Positions 55,609 through 64,000 of a stretch of 64,000 nucleotides of DNA are shown here, piece after piece. A model generated the notes under the pieces. That model saw only the letters and a program-made list of their open reading frames with translations, was not told the DNA's origin and ran no database searches. The DNA is taken from NCBI RefSeq assembly GCF_016744155.1, contig NZ_JADGEW010000001.1:425714-489713 (forward strand), given 5' to 3'. How positions within the stretch are numbered: the first letter of the stretch is position 1; every line of letters begins with the position of its first letter. The DNA comes from Amphritea sp. (GTDB lineage Bacteria; Pseudomonadota; Gammaproteobacteria; Pseudomonadales; Balneatricaceae). The position numbers were made by a program, and so were the translations under genes.

Positions 55609-56217
55609 TCAGTGCGTAATGCCCGCCATAAAACCGGTGATGCCGGTCAGGACAATCTGTGAGGCCATCGCTGCCAGAATCAGGCCGGTGATCTTACTCA
55701 GAATGTTCAGGCCGGTATTGCCCAGCAAGCGTTCCAGTCGTGTTGCGGCATGGAGTAGGATTAACAGGCAGATCAACGCGAGGAACATGCCGCTGAGTCC
55801 TAAAATCATCTCAACCCCATGAAGTTCGGAACCGTATACCAGAATCGCACCGATGGTTGCAGGGCCTATTATGGTAGGGATGGCCAAAGGAACAACCGAG
55901 ATATCCTCCCTTGTATCTCCAGGCACCTGAGCATTGGTACGCACCCCTTCCTTAACCAGACTGATAGCTGAGAGAAATAGCAGTATTCCCGCACCGATAC
56001 GAAAAGAATCGATAGTAATTCCCAGTAATTCAAACAGAGGTGAACCAAAGAAAAACAGAATAAGAGACGCGCATGCTGCAGCGAGGACTGCTTTATTGGC
56101 AGTGCTTTTCCGTTCTGCCGGGGTGTCGCCACGAGTTAGTGAAAGAAACATCGACACTACAAAAAAGGGTGCAAAGAGGATAAAAAACTTAATCCAGGTG
56201 GTAATTAACAGGGTCAT
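55609..56217 (-). CDS. MarC family integral membrane protein
   Basis: A 202-residue inner-membrane protein with six predicted helices, of the MarC/NAAT family. Conserved stretches are PLAIPTIIGPATIGAILVYG and ALICLLILLHAATRLERLLG, with GLNILSKITGLILAAMASQ near the end, described here by ITGLILAAMA. The function is uncertain; early claims of multiple antibiotic resistance were not upheld, and some members carry amino acids. It is downstream of the YqaE-like gene and a terminator. Confidence 0.9.
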   Translation of the reverse strand: MTLLITTWIKFFILFAPFFVVSMFLSLTRGDTPAERKSTANKAVLAAACASLILFFFGSPLFELLGITIDSFRIGAGILLFLSAISLVKEGVRTNAQVPGDTREDISVVPLAIPTIIGPATIGAILVYGSELHGVEMILGLSGMFLALICLLILLHAATRLERLLGNTGLNILSKITGLILAAMASQIVLTGITGFMAGITH

Positions 56218-56254
56218 AGTGGTTCTCTTATGGACACCGGGTAGGTGTATTTAA

Positions 56255-56286
56255 CAAAAAAAGCGGCCTTGTGGGCCGCTTTTTAG
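56255..56286. terminator. Terminator between the Pmp3-like and marC genes
   Basis: AAGCGGCC (56261-56268), loop TTGTG, GGCCGCTT (56274-56281), with A6 and T4 flanks; on the minus strand it ends the Pmp3-like transcript with a T7 run. Confidence 0.9.
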
Positions 56287-56326
56287 TTTTATATAAGGCT
56301 TCAAGTAACGCCTTATACAGGAGTGG

Positions 56327-56488
56327 TTATTTTAACGCCAGCCAGAGCGCGTGAATAATGCCAGGAATGTAGAAAAACAGGCAGAGCACAATATTGATCA
56401 CTAGTTGAAGGCCGGCACCGGCTTTCATAAATACGGCGATCGGCGGCAGTAAAATAGCCAAGATGATCAAAACGAGCTTGTTATCCAT
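56327..56488 (-). CDS. YqaE/Pmp3 family small membrane protein
   Basis: A 53-residue hydrophobic protein. It begins MDNKLVLIILAILLPPIAVF and ends VLCLFFYIPGIIHALWLALK, the typical Pmp3 pattern of two helices with the LPP and FYIPGIIHA motifs. Pmp3 proteins act at the membrane under stress and ion imbalance. The ATG follows a purine-rich AAGGAATC. It is short and easily missed; a terminator follows 40 bp beyond the stop. Confidence 0.9.
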   Translation of the reverse strand: MDNKLVLIILAILLPPIAVFMKAGAGLQLVINIVLCLFFYIPGIIHALWLALK

Positions 56489-56503
56489 TAGTTAGATTCC
56501 TTG

Positions 56504-57073
56504 TTAATTATTCAGATCAGATTTGTCCACATATTGCCTAGGTGGCGTTTCAAGGTCAATGTGGCGCATCGGGAAAACGCCTTTTTTGCGATCTTCAAAA
56601 TAAAATCTTAGCGCATTTCTGATGGTCTGAAAGGCTAAGTCGTCCCAGGGAATATCCTCTTCTGCAAAAAGTTGAACATCTTCTGTTTCATCGCCTGCGG
56701 AAAAATCCAGATCATCAAGTTGTGCCAGGTAGATCAGTTGAACCTGACTGACCGGAACAAGTGAAGTGAGGGTATAGAGTTCAAGTTGGCTCACCCGCGC
56801 ATTGGCTTCTTCCCGTGTTTCTCTGGTTGCTGCATTTTGGGTAGATTCACCGTTTTCCATGTAGCCGGCCGGGAGTGTCCAGAAGCCTATGCGAGGCTCA
56901 ATGGCCCGTTTGCACAGCAAGACTTTGCCTTCATAAACGGGCAGGCAGCCGGCAATGACTTTCGGATTAACATAGTGAATAAAACTACAGTTATTACAGA
57001 TGTGACGTGGCCGGTTATCGCCTTCCGGTACTTCCAGTCGAACCGCTGATCCGCACTGATTACAGAAATTCAT
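56504..57073 (-). CDS. NUDIX hydrolase with N-terminal zinc ribbon
   Basis: A 189-residue protein. The N-terminal ribbon has CNQCG (residues 4-8) and CNNC (about 26-29). The NUDIX box follows: GYMENGESTQNAATRETREEANAR, seen by its core GESTQNAATRETREEANA. The combination is that of NudC-like or ADP-ribose-type pyrophosphatases with an added zinc finger; the substrate is not certain. It is on the minus strand, 15 bp upstream of the Pmp3-like gene. Confidence 0.87.
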   Translation of the reverse strand: MNFCNQCGSAVRLEVPEGDNRPRHICNNCSFIHYVNPKVIAGCLPVYEGKVLLCKRAIEPRIGFWTLPAGYMENGESTQNAATRETREEANARVSQLELYTLTSLVPVSQVQLIYLAQLDDLDFSAGDETEDVQLFAEEDIPWDDLAFQTIRNALRFYFEDRKKGVFPMRHIDLETPPRQYVDKSDLNN

Positions 57074-57326
57074 CTTATGTCCTTCAAATATCTGCTCTGG
57101 CTTATAATCACTGCCTAAACAAAGATCTCCCAGTTGAAGGGGGCGATCAAAAGAATAACGGACAGTGTACTGTCTTAACTGTAAAGCAAAAGCCCCTGTA
57201 AGCTCAAATAATCGCTCTGTTTATCAGGCTGAAATGCTCTTTCATTTATAGGTGAATAAGGCAGTACTAAACTTTAGGCTAGCTGAAAGGTATGATGGAT
57301 TAATATTAGCGACTGAAAAAAACCAT

Positions 57327-57914
57327 ATGTTTGATAGGCTTAAACAACGTCTAGATCTATATGCTCCCCGGACACTTAGCCGGAGTGGGCCGGAAGCAGG
57401 CGTATTGATTGCGTTGACAGATAATCCTGCTGGTCCGGAAGTTATACTGACGCGTCGAGCAGGGCATCTGAATACCCATAGCGGTGAGATAGCCTTTCCT
57501 GGTGGTAAGCGGGATGATACCGATCCTGATCTGCTTTATACCGCCTTGCGTGAGGCGGAGGAAGAGGTTGATCTCAAACCTACAGATGTAAACGTCATCG
57601 GCCCACTGGGGGCAGTGTTGTCGAAACATAAGCTTCAGGTGACTCCCTATGTGGGAATCATTCCCTACGATGTTGTCCTGACGCCGAATTTAGATGAACT
57701 GGACCGGATTCATCGGGTACCTCTGAGTTTTTTTCTGGAGAAACCGCCTCATCATACCGATGCGATTCCTTTTAGAGGTAAGACTCACTATGTACCGGCT
57801 TATATGTATGAGGGCGATATCATCTGGGGGCTGACCGCCTACATGTTGGTAGAGTTACTGAATGTGGGGTTTGATGCTGAGATTCCGATAAAAAATCGAC
57901 CAGAGTACAGTTAA
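57327..57914 (+). CDS. CoA pyrophosphatase (NudL-like NUDIX hydrolase)
   Basis: A 195-residue NUDIX enzyme. The CoA-specific motif is seen as LNTHSGEIAFPGGKRDDTDPD (given by its core GEIAFPGGKRD) with the NUDIX helix ALREAEEEVDL; the hallmark ARTLSRSGPEAGVL precedes it. ATG 57327 fits the usual NudL start; a GTG at 57252 would add 25 residues and lacks a ribosome binding site. It is divergent from the zinc-ribbon NUDIX gene. Confidence 0.85.
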   Translation: MFDRLKQRLDLYAPRTLSRSGPEAGVLIALTDNPAGPEVILTRRAGHLNTHSGEIAFPGGKRDDTDPDLLYTALREAEEEVDLKPTDVNVIGPLGAVLSKHKLQVTPYVGIIPYDVVLTPNLDELDRIHRVPLSFFLEKPPHHTDAIPFRGKTHYVPAYMYEGDIIWGLTAYMLVELLNVGFDAEIPIKNRPEYS

Positions 57915-57981
57915 CACGTACTGCCAACGAGTTCGGTTAAAGAGCACCGCTAAAAAGTATCGTTAAGGAGTGCAGGTAATT

Positions 57982-58506
57982 ATGTTGTTTTCTATTAGTG
58001 GTCGTCAGATCAGCTTGTTGGGCGAAGAGCATTACATCGCTCATAATGCCACCCTGATAGGCTCCGTTGAGGTGCATAATCAGGCCAGTATTTGGTTTAA
58101 CGCAGTTATCCGCGGAGATAATGACCTGATTACCATCGGCGAACGTTCCAATATTCAGGATGGCTCGGTGTTGCATACGGACCCGGGCTATAAACTGACG
58201 GTGGGGCGTGATGTAACCGTTGGGCATCTGGCGATGTTACACGGCTGTGAGATCGGTGATGGCTCCCTTGTTGGGATTGGTGCGGTGGTGCTCAATGGAG
58301 CAAAAATCGGTAAAGGTTGTCTGATTGGCGCGAACGCTCTGGTGCCTGAGGGAATGGTGATTCCCGACGGTTCGCTAGTGGTTGGCTCTCCTGCGAAAGT
58401 AAAGCGCTCACTGAGTGAAGAGCAGCAACAGGGCTTGTTAGAAAATGCCGCACATTACGTCGAGAACATGCGCCGCTATCGGTCAGAATTACAGCAGCAG
58501 GATTAA
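57982..58506 (+). CDS. Gamma-carbonic-anhydrase-like (YrdA/CaiE-type) protein
   Basis: A 174-residue left-handed beta-helix trimer protein. The metal-binding histidines are in [21 protein letters not shown] (by its core [13 protein letters not shown]) and in [30 protein letters not shown] shows the hexapeptide repeats. Members resemble gamma-carbonic anhydrases but often lack measured activity. ATG 57982 follows AAGGAG; a GTG at 57970 is possible. Confidence 0.9.
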   Translation: MLFSISGRQISLLGEEHYIAHNATLIGSVEVHNQASIWFNAVIRGDNDLITIGERSNIQDGSVLHTDPGYKLTVGRDVTVGHLAMLHGCEIGDGSLVGIGAVVLNGAKIGKGCLIGANALVPEGMVIPDGSLVVGSPAKVKRSLSEEQQQGLLENAAHYVENMRRYRSELQQQD

Positions 58507-58516
58507 GATCTGAATT

Positions 58517-58726
58517 ATGAATAACGAAACTACTGAGCCCCGTCCAGTTCGTTCGCCCTGTATAGGAGTCTGTGCGCTGGATGAAAAAGATCTTTGCGTT
58601 GCCTGCCGTCGTTCTGGCATGGAGATAGCGGAGTGGGGTGTCTTGTCTGAAGATGAGAAGAAGGTCGTCTGGGCGTTGATTCGACAGCGTGAAGAGGATG
58701 ATCTTAGTGCCAGAAGCGGAGGTTGA
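58517..58726 (+). CDS. DUF1289 family small cysteine protein
   Basis: A 69-residue protein with SPCIGVCALDEKDLCVACRR near residues 13-33, a four-cysteine pattern that fits a metal or Fe-S site; the C-terminal part is helical. DUF1289 proteins often lie with oxidoreductases; the function is unknown. It starts 10 bp after the gamma-CA gene, so they are co-transcribed, and it ends one base before the next ATG. Confidence 0.88.
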   Translation: MNNETTEPRPVRSPCIGVCALDEKDLCVACRRSGMEIAEWGVLSEDEKKVVWALIRQREEDDLSARSGG

Positions 58727-58727
58727 T

Positions 58728-59027
58728 ATGAGAGTAATGATCGATCTCTGTGTGATCCCTATTGGTGTGGGGACCTCAGTGTCTGAGCATGTAACTGCCT
58801 GTCAGCGAGTGCTGCAGGAATCTGGTCTGGAGCATCAGATGCATGCGTATGGCACTAATGTAGAGGGTGACTGGGATACGGTTTTTGCCGCTGTGAAACG
58901 CTGCCATGAAGTAGTCCATAGCATGGGGGCTGTGCGGATCAGTAGCAGCATGCGCATCGGTACCCGGACTGATCGGGATCAGTCCATGGACGATAAAATT
59001 AATAGTGTGAAAGCTAAATTGAAGTAG
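58728..59027 (+). CDS. MTH1187/YkoF-type thiamine-binding protein
   Basis: A 99-residue ferredoxin-like protein. The family signature is seen as MIDLCVIPIGVGTSVSEHVTACQ (core CVIPIGVGTSVSEHV), HQMHAYGTNVEGDWD and GAVRISSSMRIGTRTD. Homologues bind thiamine or hydroxymethylpyrimidine. The ATG at 58728 follows GCGGAGG; a longer frame starts at 58689 inside the DUF1289 gene. It is the third gene of a short operon. Confidence 0.87.
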   Translation: MRVMIDLCVIPIGVGTSVSEHVTACQRVLQESGLEHQMHAYGTNVEGDWDTVFAAVKRCHEVVHSMGAVRISSSMRIGTRTDRDQSMDDKINSVKAKLK

Positions 59028-59056
59028 CGGAACAGCTTTGAAGCATGAGGGAGGGA

Positions 59057-60340
59057 TTAATCCTCATCTTCCTCATCGCTGTCGCGTCTCAGCCGGGTAG
59101 CCCGGATTGTCTTTATCAAATTGTCGCTTACCTGCAGTGTTTCTATCCGGTAATTATCGATCAGTAAACACACATTGGCGTCTGGAATGGCTTCTATGAT
59201 TTCCATCACCAGCCCGTTGATAGTTTTAGGTCCGTCGGTGGGCAGGTCCCAGTCCAGGGATTTATTTACATCACGGATATTGGCCGTGCCGTCGATAAAG
59301 TAGCTGCCATCCCCCTGTGGATAGATATCTTGGTTATCTTCTTTACCGCTGATGGACATCTCGCCGACGATCTCTTCGAGAATATCTTCCAGGGTCACTA
59401 CACCCTGAATATCACCATACTCATCAACCACTAAAGCGATTCTACGACTCTCTTTCTGAAAGTTCAGCAGTTGAGTTTGTAGCGGAGTACTTTCAGGTAC
59501 AAAGTAAGGTTCGTGAATAACCTGAAGAATAGCGGCTTTGGTCACGGCATCTTGCCTGAATACCTGAGCCAGGTTGCGCATATGGAGTATGCCCACCACT
59601 TTATTCAGTTCTCCCCGATAAACAGGCATACGGGTATGGGAGGTGGTGCTTAATTGTTCGATGATTAGGTCAAGATCGTGATCCAGATCGATTCCCAATA
59701 CCTCGTTACGAGGAATCATGATGTCGTTGACGGTGACATCATCCAGTTCTAATACACCCAGCAACATGGATTGGTTGCGTTGTTGAAGCACAGCGCCAGA
59801 CTCATTTACCAGTGTGCGAAGTTCTTCTGTACTCAGGTGGTGATGTTCCCCCGGTGTCATTTTAATGCCGATCAGCTTAAGCAAACTATTGGTGATGAGA
59901 TTGACGGTCCATACCAGTGGATAGAGTAGTTTTAACAGCGGTTGAAGAATATAGGCCGCCGGGAAGGCGATCTTTTCCGGGTATAGAGCTGCAATCGTCT
60001 TAGGCGAGACTTCGGCAAAAATCAGAATGACCAGGGTGAGTCCTGCGGTGGCGATGAATATGCCGTCTTCGCCCCATAAATCAACGGCGATGATGGTGGC
60101 TATCGCTGAAGCAAGAATGTTGACGAAGTTATTGCCGATGAGGATCACGCCGATGAGTCGGTCAGGGCGTTTTAGAAGCTTGTTGGCTTTAATGGCTCCC
60201 CGGTGTCTGTTTTTGACCATATGCCTTAACCGATAACGGTTAAGAGACATCATGCCGGTCTCAGAACTGGAGAAAAATGCGGAACAGAAAATAAGAAATA
60301 CAAGCAGTCCCAATAGGGACTCGATCGATGCGCCTTCCAA
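59057..60340 (-). CDS. HlyC/CorC family protein (CorB/CNNM)
   Basis: A 427-residue inner-membrane protein. The DUF21/CNNM membrane domain (about 1-190) opens with FCSAFFSSSETGMMSLNRYRL, seen by its core SSETGMMSLNRYRL. Two CBS domains follow (about 200-320; TVNDIMIPRNEVLG, LVVDEYGDIQGVVTLEDI) and a C-terminal CorC/HlyC domain (EEIVGEMS). Members export magnesium or act in cobalt/magnesium resistance. It is convergent with the thiamine-binding gene. Confidence 0.92.
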   Translation of the reverse strand: MEGASIESLLGLLVFLIFCSAFFSSSETGMMSLNRYRLRHMVKNRHRGAIKANKLLKRPDRLIGVILIGNNFVNILASAIATIIAVDLWGEDGIFIATAGLTLVILIFAEVSPKTIAALYPEKIAFPAAYILQPLLKLLYPLVWTVNLITNSLLKLIGIKMTPGEHHHLSTEELRTLVNESGAVLQQRNQSMLLGVLELDDVTVNDIMIPRNEVLGIDLDHDLDLIIEQLSTTSHTRMPVYRGELNKVVGILHMRNLAQVFRQDAVTKAAILQVIHEPYFVPESTPLQTQLLNFQKESRRIALVVDEYGDIQGVVTLEDILEEIVGEMSISGKEDNQDIYPQGDGSYFIDGTANIRDVNKSLDWDLPTDGPKTINGLVMEIIEAIPDANVCLLIDNYRIETLQVSDNLIKTIRATRLRRDSDEEDED

Positions 60341-60442
60341 GACGTTTAACCTTCAATAGCTGGTTGGAACGCCATTGTCGGGCTAAGCCCAGAAACTGTC
60401 AAGCATACTTAGTTAACACTGCGTTCTGGATATGCTGAGAGC

Positions 60443-61228
60443 TTACATTAATAGTTCGACAACAAACTTACTGCCGAAGAATGAAAGCATTAACACGATA
60501 AACCCACCAACCGTCCAGCGGATCGCTTTGTGGCTGCGCCAGCCCAGGAAGTGGCGACCTATTAACAGGGTAGCGTAGAGCAACCAGGCTAGAATTGAGA
60601 GAACGGTTTTATGTACCAGATGCTGAGCAAACAGATCCTCGAATACCAGCGCGCCACTCACTAGCGAGAGTGTCAGTAGGATAAGTCCGGTCCAGATCAT
60701 CTCAAATAGTAGTGCTTCCATCGTCTGTAATGGAGGGAGTGAACGCAACAGGCCTTTGGTCATGTGATGCTTTAAATGATAGTCCTGCTTGGCCAGCAGT
60801 ACTGCCTGAAAAGTCGCCAGAGTGAAGATGCTGTAAGCCAGAATGGAGAGCAGTATATGGATAACAAGGCCGCTGTCGTACTGCTTGGCTATATTAGTGT
60901 CTATTCCGAACAGGGTGAATAGCAGGGCTAATGCAGCCAGGGGGAGAATGCCGATAAACAGGTTGTCGATTCTCTGTCGCAGCGAGCTCAGTAGTACCAG
61001 TGTGGCGACCAGCCAGCCTATTAGTGAGCCAATACTGAAAAAGCCTAGATGGATACCGCCGGGGTGGTGTAGATCGAGATAGACTGCATAGCTGTGAGCA
61101 ATAATGGCAACCAATGCTATCAGTCTGATGACCTGTCTGTTAATGCTGCGGCCGCTAATCGTCTGCCACTGCAGGGAGGCAGCGGTTAGATAACAGAGAA
61201 TAGCGATTAGTGTGGGCAGAGTTTGCAT
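60443..61228 (-). CDS. CcsA/CcmC-like cytochrome c assembly-type membrane protein
   Basis: A 261-residue integral membrane protein with eight or so helices. The haem-handling family is suggested by the histidines in HILLSILAYSIFTLATFQAV and by HKTVLSILAWLLYATLLIGRHFLGWRSHKA, given by their cores. Known as YpjD in E. coli, it lies next to ffh in many gammaproteobacteria, as here in divergent orientation. Its true role is not established. Confidence 0.85.
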   Translation of the reverse strand: MQTLPTLIAILCYLTAASLQWQTISGRSINRQVIRLIALVAIIAHSYAVYLDLHHPGGIHLGFFSIGSLIGWLVATLVLLSSLRQRIDNLFIGILPLAALALLFTLFGIDTNIAKQYDSGLVIHILLSILAYSIFTLATFQAVLLAKQDYHLKHHMTKGLLRSLPPLQTMEALLFEMIWTGLILLTLSLVSGALVFEDLFAQHLVHKTVLSILAWLLYATLLIGRHFLGWRSHKAIRWTVGGFIVLMLSFFGSKFVVELLM

Positions 61229-61401
61229 CAGCGGTTAGCTCATCAGATCCATAGAAATAAGGGAAGGGACTTGTTCGCTCCTTCTTTAGCTGGCGCTAAG
61301 TGTGTCATAAATATGCCGTTGATGAAATGTTGATACGGGGCTATTTGACAGAGGTCAGCTATGCGATTGGGTAATAGATAACCAGTTCCTGTTTAATCAG
61401 G

Positions 61402-61429
61402 TTCCTATAGGGCGCTGCTGCTGTATAAT
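61402..61429 (+). promoter_or_regulatory. Predicted promoter of ffh
   Basis: TTCCTA (61402-61407), 16-bp spacer, TATAAT (61424-61429). The start would be near 61436, 80 bp before ffh. Confidence 0.6.
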
Positions 61430-61515
61430 GGCTCTCTTTATTTTGCTGCCCAAGAGCTGATTCAATAGCGGCTTCTGACTTAAGCAGTATCGGAATAACC
61501 CCTCAAGGCGTAACT

Positions 61516-62916
61516 ATGTTTGAGAATCTGACGGATCGTCTGGCGAAAACGCTTAAATCGGTCACGGGTCAGGCGAAGCTGACCGAAGACAATATTCAAG
61601 GCACCTTGCGTGAAGTACGCATGGCGCTGCTTGAAGCTGACGTGGCGCTGCCAGTCGTTAAAATATTTATTAGCAGTGTTAAAGAACGCGCTGTAGGAAC
61701 TGAGGTTAGCAAGAGCCTGAGTCCTGGACAGGTGTTCGTTAAGATCGTCCAGCAGGAACTGGAAAAGGTCATGGGTGAGGCCAATGAGGCGCTCAACCTG
61801 GCCGCTCAGCCACCTGCCGTTGTGATGATGGCGGGTCTTCAGGGTGCGGGTAAAACGACCTCTGTTGCTAAGCTGTCCCTTTTTCTGCGCCAGCGGGAAA
61901 AGAAGAAAGTGCTGGTGGTTTCTGCCGACGTCTATCGTCCTGCGGCGATTAAGCAGCTGGAAACTCTGGCGGCAGAAGTTGAGGTGGATTTCTTTCCCTC
62001 TTCTATTGAGCAAAAGCCGATCGATATCGTTAATGCGGCGATTAATCACGCCAAAGTTAAGCATTTCGATGTTCTGATTGTCGATACCGCCGGTCGTCTG
62101 CATGTCGATACCGATATGATGGATGAGATCAAAGCGTTGCACGCAGCGATCAACCCGGTCGAAACACTGTTTGTGGTTGATGCCATGACCGGTCAGGATG
62201 CTGCCAATACGGCCAAAGCATTCAATGATGTGCTGCCTCTAACGGGTGTGGTACTGACTAAGACCGATGGTGATGCCCGTGGTGGTGCCGCGCTATCTGT
62301 TCGTCATATTACCGGTAAGCCGATCAAGTTCCTGGGTGTAGGCGAGAAAGTCGATGCTCTTGAACCTTTCCACCCTGACCGGGTTGCTTCCCGGATTTTG
62401 GGTATGGGTGATGTTCTCTCCCTGATCGAGGAAGTCGAACAAAAAGTCGACAAAGATAAAGCTGAGCGACTGGCGAAGAAGTTCCAGAAAGGCAAAGGCT
62501 TTGATCTGGAAGATTTCCGCGACCAGTTGCAGCAGATGAGCAACATGGGCGGTATGTCTTCGTTGATGGATAAGATGCCAGGCATGGGCCAGATGGGCCA
62601 GGCGATGCAGGGGGCTAACTTATCAAATGCGGAAAAGGGCTTTAAACAGTTCGAATCGATTATAAACTCGATGACTCCCCATGAGCGTAAGCGTCCGGAT
62701 GTTATTTCTGGTTCGCGCAAAAAGCGTATTGCGATGGGGTCGGGTACACAGATTCAGGATGTAAACCGCTTACTGAAGCAGCATAAGCAGATGGCTAAAA
62801 TGATGAAGAAGTTTTCATCGAAGGGCGGTATGGCCAAAATGATGCGCGGCATGAAGGGTATGATGCCCGGCGGTATGGGTGGTCCAGGCGGCCCCGGTGG
62901 TTTCCCGCGGATGTAG
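61516..62916 (+). CDS. ffh: Signal recognition particle protein Ffh
   Basis: A 466-residue GTPase that targets inner-membrane proteins. The N domain (1-about 85) precedes the G domain with GLQGAGKTTSVAKL (G1), DTAGRLH (G3) and TKTDGDARGGAALS (G4). The M domain (about 300-450) is methionine rich (MSNMGGMSSLMDKMPGMGQMG, given as MDKMPGMGQMG) and holds GSGTQIQDVNRLLKQ. It is upstream of rpsP-rimM-trmD, as usual. Confidence 0.97.
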   Translation: MFENLTDRLAKTLKSVTGQAKLTEDNIQGTLREVRMALLEADVALPVVKIFISSVKERAVGTEVSKSLSPGQVFVKIVQQELEKVMGEANEALNLAAQPPAVVMMAGLQGAGKTTSVAKLSLFLRQREKKKVLVVSADVYRPAAIKQLETLAAEVEVDFFPSSIEQKPIDIVNAAINHAKVKHFDVLIVDTAGRLHVDTDMMDEIKALHAAINPVETLFVVDAMTGQDAANTAKAFNDVLPLTGVVLTKTDGDARGGAALSVRHITGKPIKFLGVGEKVDALEPFHPDRVASRILGMGDVLSLIEEVEQKVDKDKAERLAKKFQKGKGFDLEDFRDQLQQMSNMGGMSSLMDKMPGMGQMGQAMQGANLSNAEKGFKQFESIINSMTPHERKRPDVISGSRKKRIAMGSGTQIQDVNRLLKQHKQMAKMMKKFSSKGGMAKMMRGMKGMMPGGMGGPGGPGGFPRM

Positions 62917-62953
62917 TGTCGGCGTTTAATAAATAACCAAAAGACTTTCCAAG

Positions 62954-62989
62954 GGGGGCAGATTCACGTAGAATTTGCGCCCTGTTTTT
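62954..62989 (+). terminator. Hairpin terminator between ffh and rpsP
   Basis: GGGGGCAGATTC (62954-62965), loop ACGTA, GAATTTGCGCCC (62971-62982), one mismatch and one G-T pair, then TGTTTTTAT. It separates ffh from the ribosomal-protein operon. Confidence 0.7.
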
Positions 62990-63098
62990 ATGATTAGGTG
63001 CAGTCTGCGTCGATCTCTTTAATAAAGTGGTCGGAACGGGACTGGAATCTGTGAACTGTGGGTGATATCAAAACTCACTTAATAAAGGGACCAAACGT

Positions 63099-63338
63099 AT
63101 GGTAACTATTCGTCTTTCTCGTGGCGGCGCTAAAAAGCGTCCTTTCTATCATTTGACTGTAGCTGATTCTCGTAATCCGCGTGATGGTCGTTTTATTGAG
63201 CGTGTTGGCCTGTTCAACCCTCTGGCTAAAGGTCAGGAAGAGCGTCTGCGTGTTAATCAGGAACGTGTTGATTACTGGGTAGCTAAAGGCGCTCAGATGT
63301 CTGATCGCGTTGCTAAGCTGATTAAAGACGCTAAGTAA
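63099..63338 (+). CDS. rpsP: 30S ribosomal protein S16
   Basis: A 79-residue ribosomal protein. [20 protein letters not shown] is diagnostic and is followed by [16 protein letters not shown]. The start follows AAGGGACC. It heads the rpsP-rimM-trmD operon, which typically continues with rplS outside this window. Confidence 0.97.
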   Translation: MVTIRLSRGGAKKRPFYHLTVADSRNPRDGRFIERVGLFNPLAKGQEERLRVNQERVDYWVAKGAQMSDRVAKLIKDAK

Positions 63339-63368
63339 ACGTTATTAAGCGATCAGTCGGGTATTAAG

Positions 63369-63902
63369 ATGAGTGGATTAACGTCAGACGAGATTACAAC
63401 TGTAGGGCGGATCACGACGATCTACGGCGTTAAAGGTTGGGTGAAGATTTACTCCCATACCGAGCCGATGGACCGTATTCTGGATTACTCACCATGGCTA
63501 CTGAAATTAAATGGTCAGTGGCAGCCGGTTAAGATTAGCGAAGGCAAAAAACATGGTAAGGGACTGGTAGCTAAGCTTGCAGGTGTTGATGATCGTGATG
63601 TAGCACGCCAGTATTGTGGCATGGATATCGCGATAGAAAGTAGCCTGTTACCAGCTCTGGGCGAAGGTGATTTTTACTGGAGTCAGCTGGAGAAGCTTGA
63701 AGTATTAACCGAGTCCGGCGTGAAGCTGGGTAAGGTGAGTCATCTGATTGCGACCGGTGCAAATGATGTGCTGGTGGTGAAAGGTCAGGAAGGCAGTGTT
63801 GATCGCAAAGAGCGGTTGATCCCCTATCTACCGGATCAGGTGATTAAAGAGATAAACCTTGAAGAAGGTACGATACGGGTCGATTGGGATCCGGAGTTTT
63901 AA
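63369..63902 (+). CDS. rimM: 16S rRNA processing protein RimM
   Basis: A 177-residue ribosome maturation factor for the 30S head. The N-terminal domain starts with VGRITTIYGVKGWVKIYSHTE (core IYGVKGWVKIYSHTE), the PRC-barrel C-terminal domain includes FYWSQLEKLEVLTESGVKLGKV and ends LIPYLPDQVIKEINLEEGTIRVDW, both given by short cores. It begins 30 bp after rpsP. Confidence 0.96.
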   Translation: MSGLTSDEITTVGRITTIYGVKGWVKIYSHTEPMDRILDYSPWLLKLNGQWQPVKISEGKKHGKGLVAKLAGVDDRDVARQYCGMDIAIESSLLPALGEGDFYWSQLEKLEVLTESGVKLGKVSHLIATGANDVLVVKGQEGSVDRKERLIPYLPDQVIKEINLEEGTIRVDWDPEF

Positions 63903-63905
63903 CCG

Positions 63906-64000
63906 GTGTGGATCGGTGTTGTTACCCTTTTTCCGGAGATGTTTGAAGCGATAACTCGCAACGGCGTAACCGGGAGGGCAGTGCGCAACGGCTTGCTAGA
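63906..64000 (+). CDS. trmD: tRNA (guanine-N1)-methyltransferase, 5' part
   Basis: The frame from GTG 63906 begins [17 protein letters not shown] and continues past the window edge (31 codons visible). [12 protein letters not shown] is the conserved start of TrmD, the SPOUT enzyme that makes m1G37 in tRNA. It starts three bases after the rimM stop. Confidence 0.93.
   Translation, partial: MWIGVVTLFPEMFEAITRNGVTGRAVRNGLL

Overview
The window reads as chromosomal DNA of a marine gammaproteobacterium. The gene orders (glyA-nrdR-ribD-ribE-ribBA-ribH-nusB-thiL-pgpA; dxs-ispA-xseB; ratA-rnfH / bamE / fur / recN / grpE-dnaK-dnaJ; ffh-rpsP-rimM-trmD), the PomA/PomB sodium-type flagellar motor genes and the two sodium:neurotransmitter-symporter homologues suggest an Oceanospirillales relative. 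The taxon is an inference from gene content; nothing in the sequence names the species.

Layout. 0.2-10.7 kb: one-carbon, riboflavin, thiamine and lipid housekeeping genes, a PepSY protein with a two-component system, and a second GTP cyclohydrolase II gene (ribA). 10.7-17 kb: isoprenoid precursor genes (dxs, ispA, with xseB), flagellar motor genes pomAB, a cytochrome c5 and small regulators. 17-24 kb: a 2-oxoglutarate oxygenase, a dienelactone-hydrolase-like protein, a GT39-type membrane glycosyltransferase, fumC, and a class III aminotransferase whose frame is broken at a run of six G; an arginine-rich mini-ORF and a terminator lie just before it. 23.7-29.8 kb: a minus-strand amino-acid catabolic set (NSS transporter, Leu/Phe-type dehydrogenase, fused indolepyruvate ferredoxin oxidoreductase).

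30-42.4 kb is an AT-richer accessory region. It carries an EcoRII-like restriction-modification operon (methylase, Vsr, endonuclease) behind a very good LexA-type box, a decayed gene, an unrecognised two-TM protein, a tetR-HPP-marR-thioesterase block flanked by a degenerate direct repeat, a YggL homologue, a HigBA-type toxin-antitoxin pair with a perfect 15-bp inverted repeat, and an orphan nuclease-like plus membrane-protein pair. It ends at the 3' end of the tmRNA gene, a common integration site, although no integrase is visible.

42.5-64 kb returns to core genome: ssrA-smpB, an NSS transporter, ratA-rnfH, bamE, fur, recN (SOS box), grpE-dnaK-dnaJ (two sigma-32-like promoters), cysE, dapB, small conserved proteins, NUDIX hydrolases, a gamma-carbonic-anhydrase-like protein, a CorB/CNNM protein, a CcsA-like protein, and ffh-rpsP-rimM-trmD (trmD runs off the end).

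Start sites were moved inside the longest open frame where a ribosome binding site, a signal peptide or the usual family N-terminus pointed to an internal start. No tRNA, rRNA, CRISPR array or intact insertion sequence was seen.
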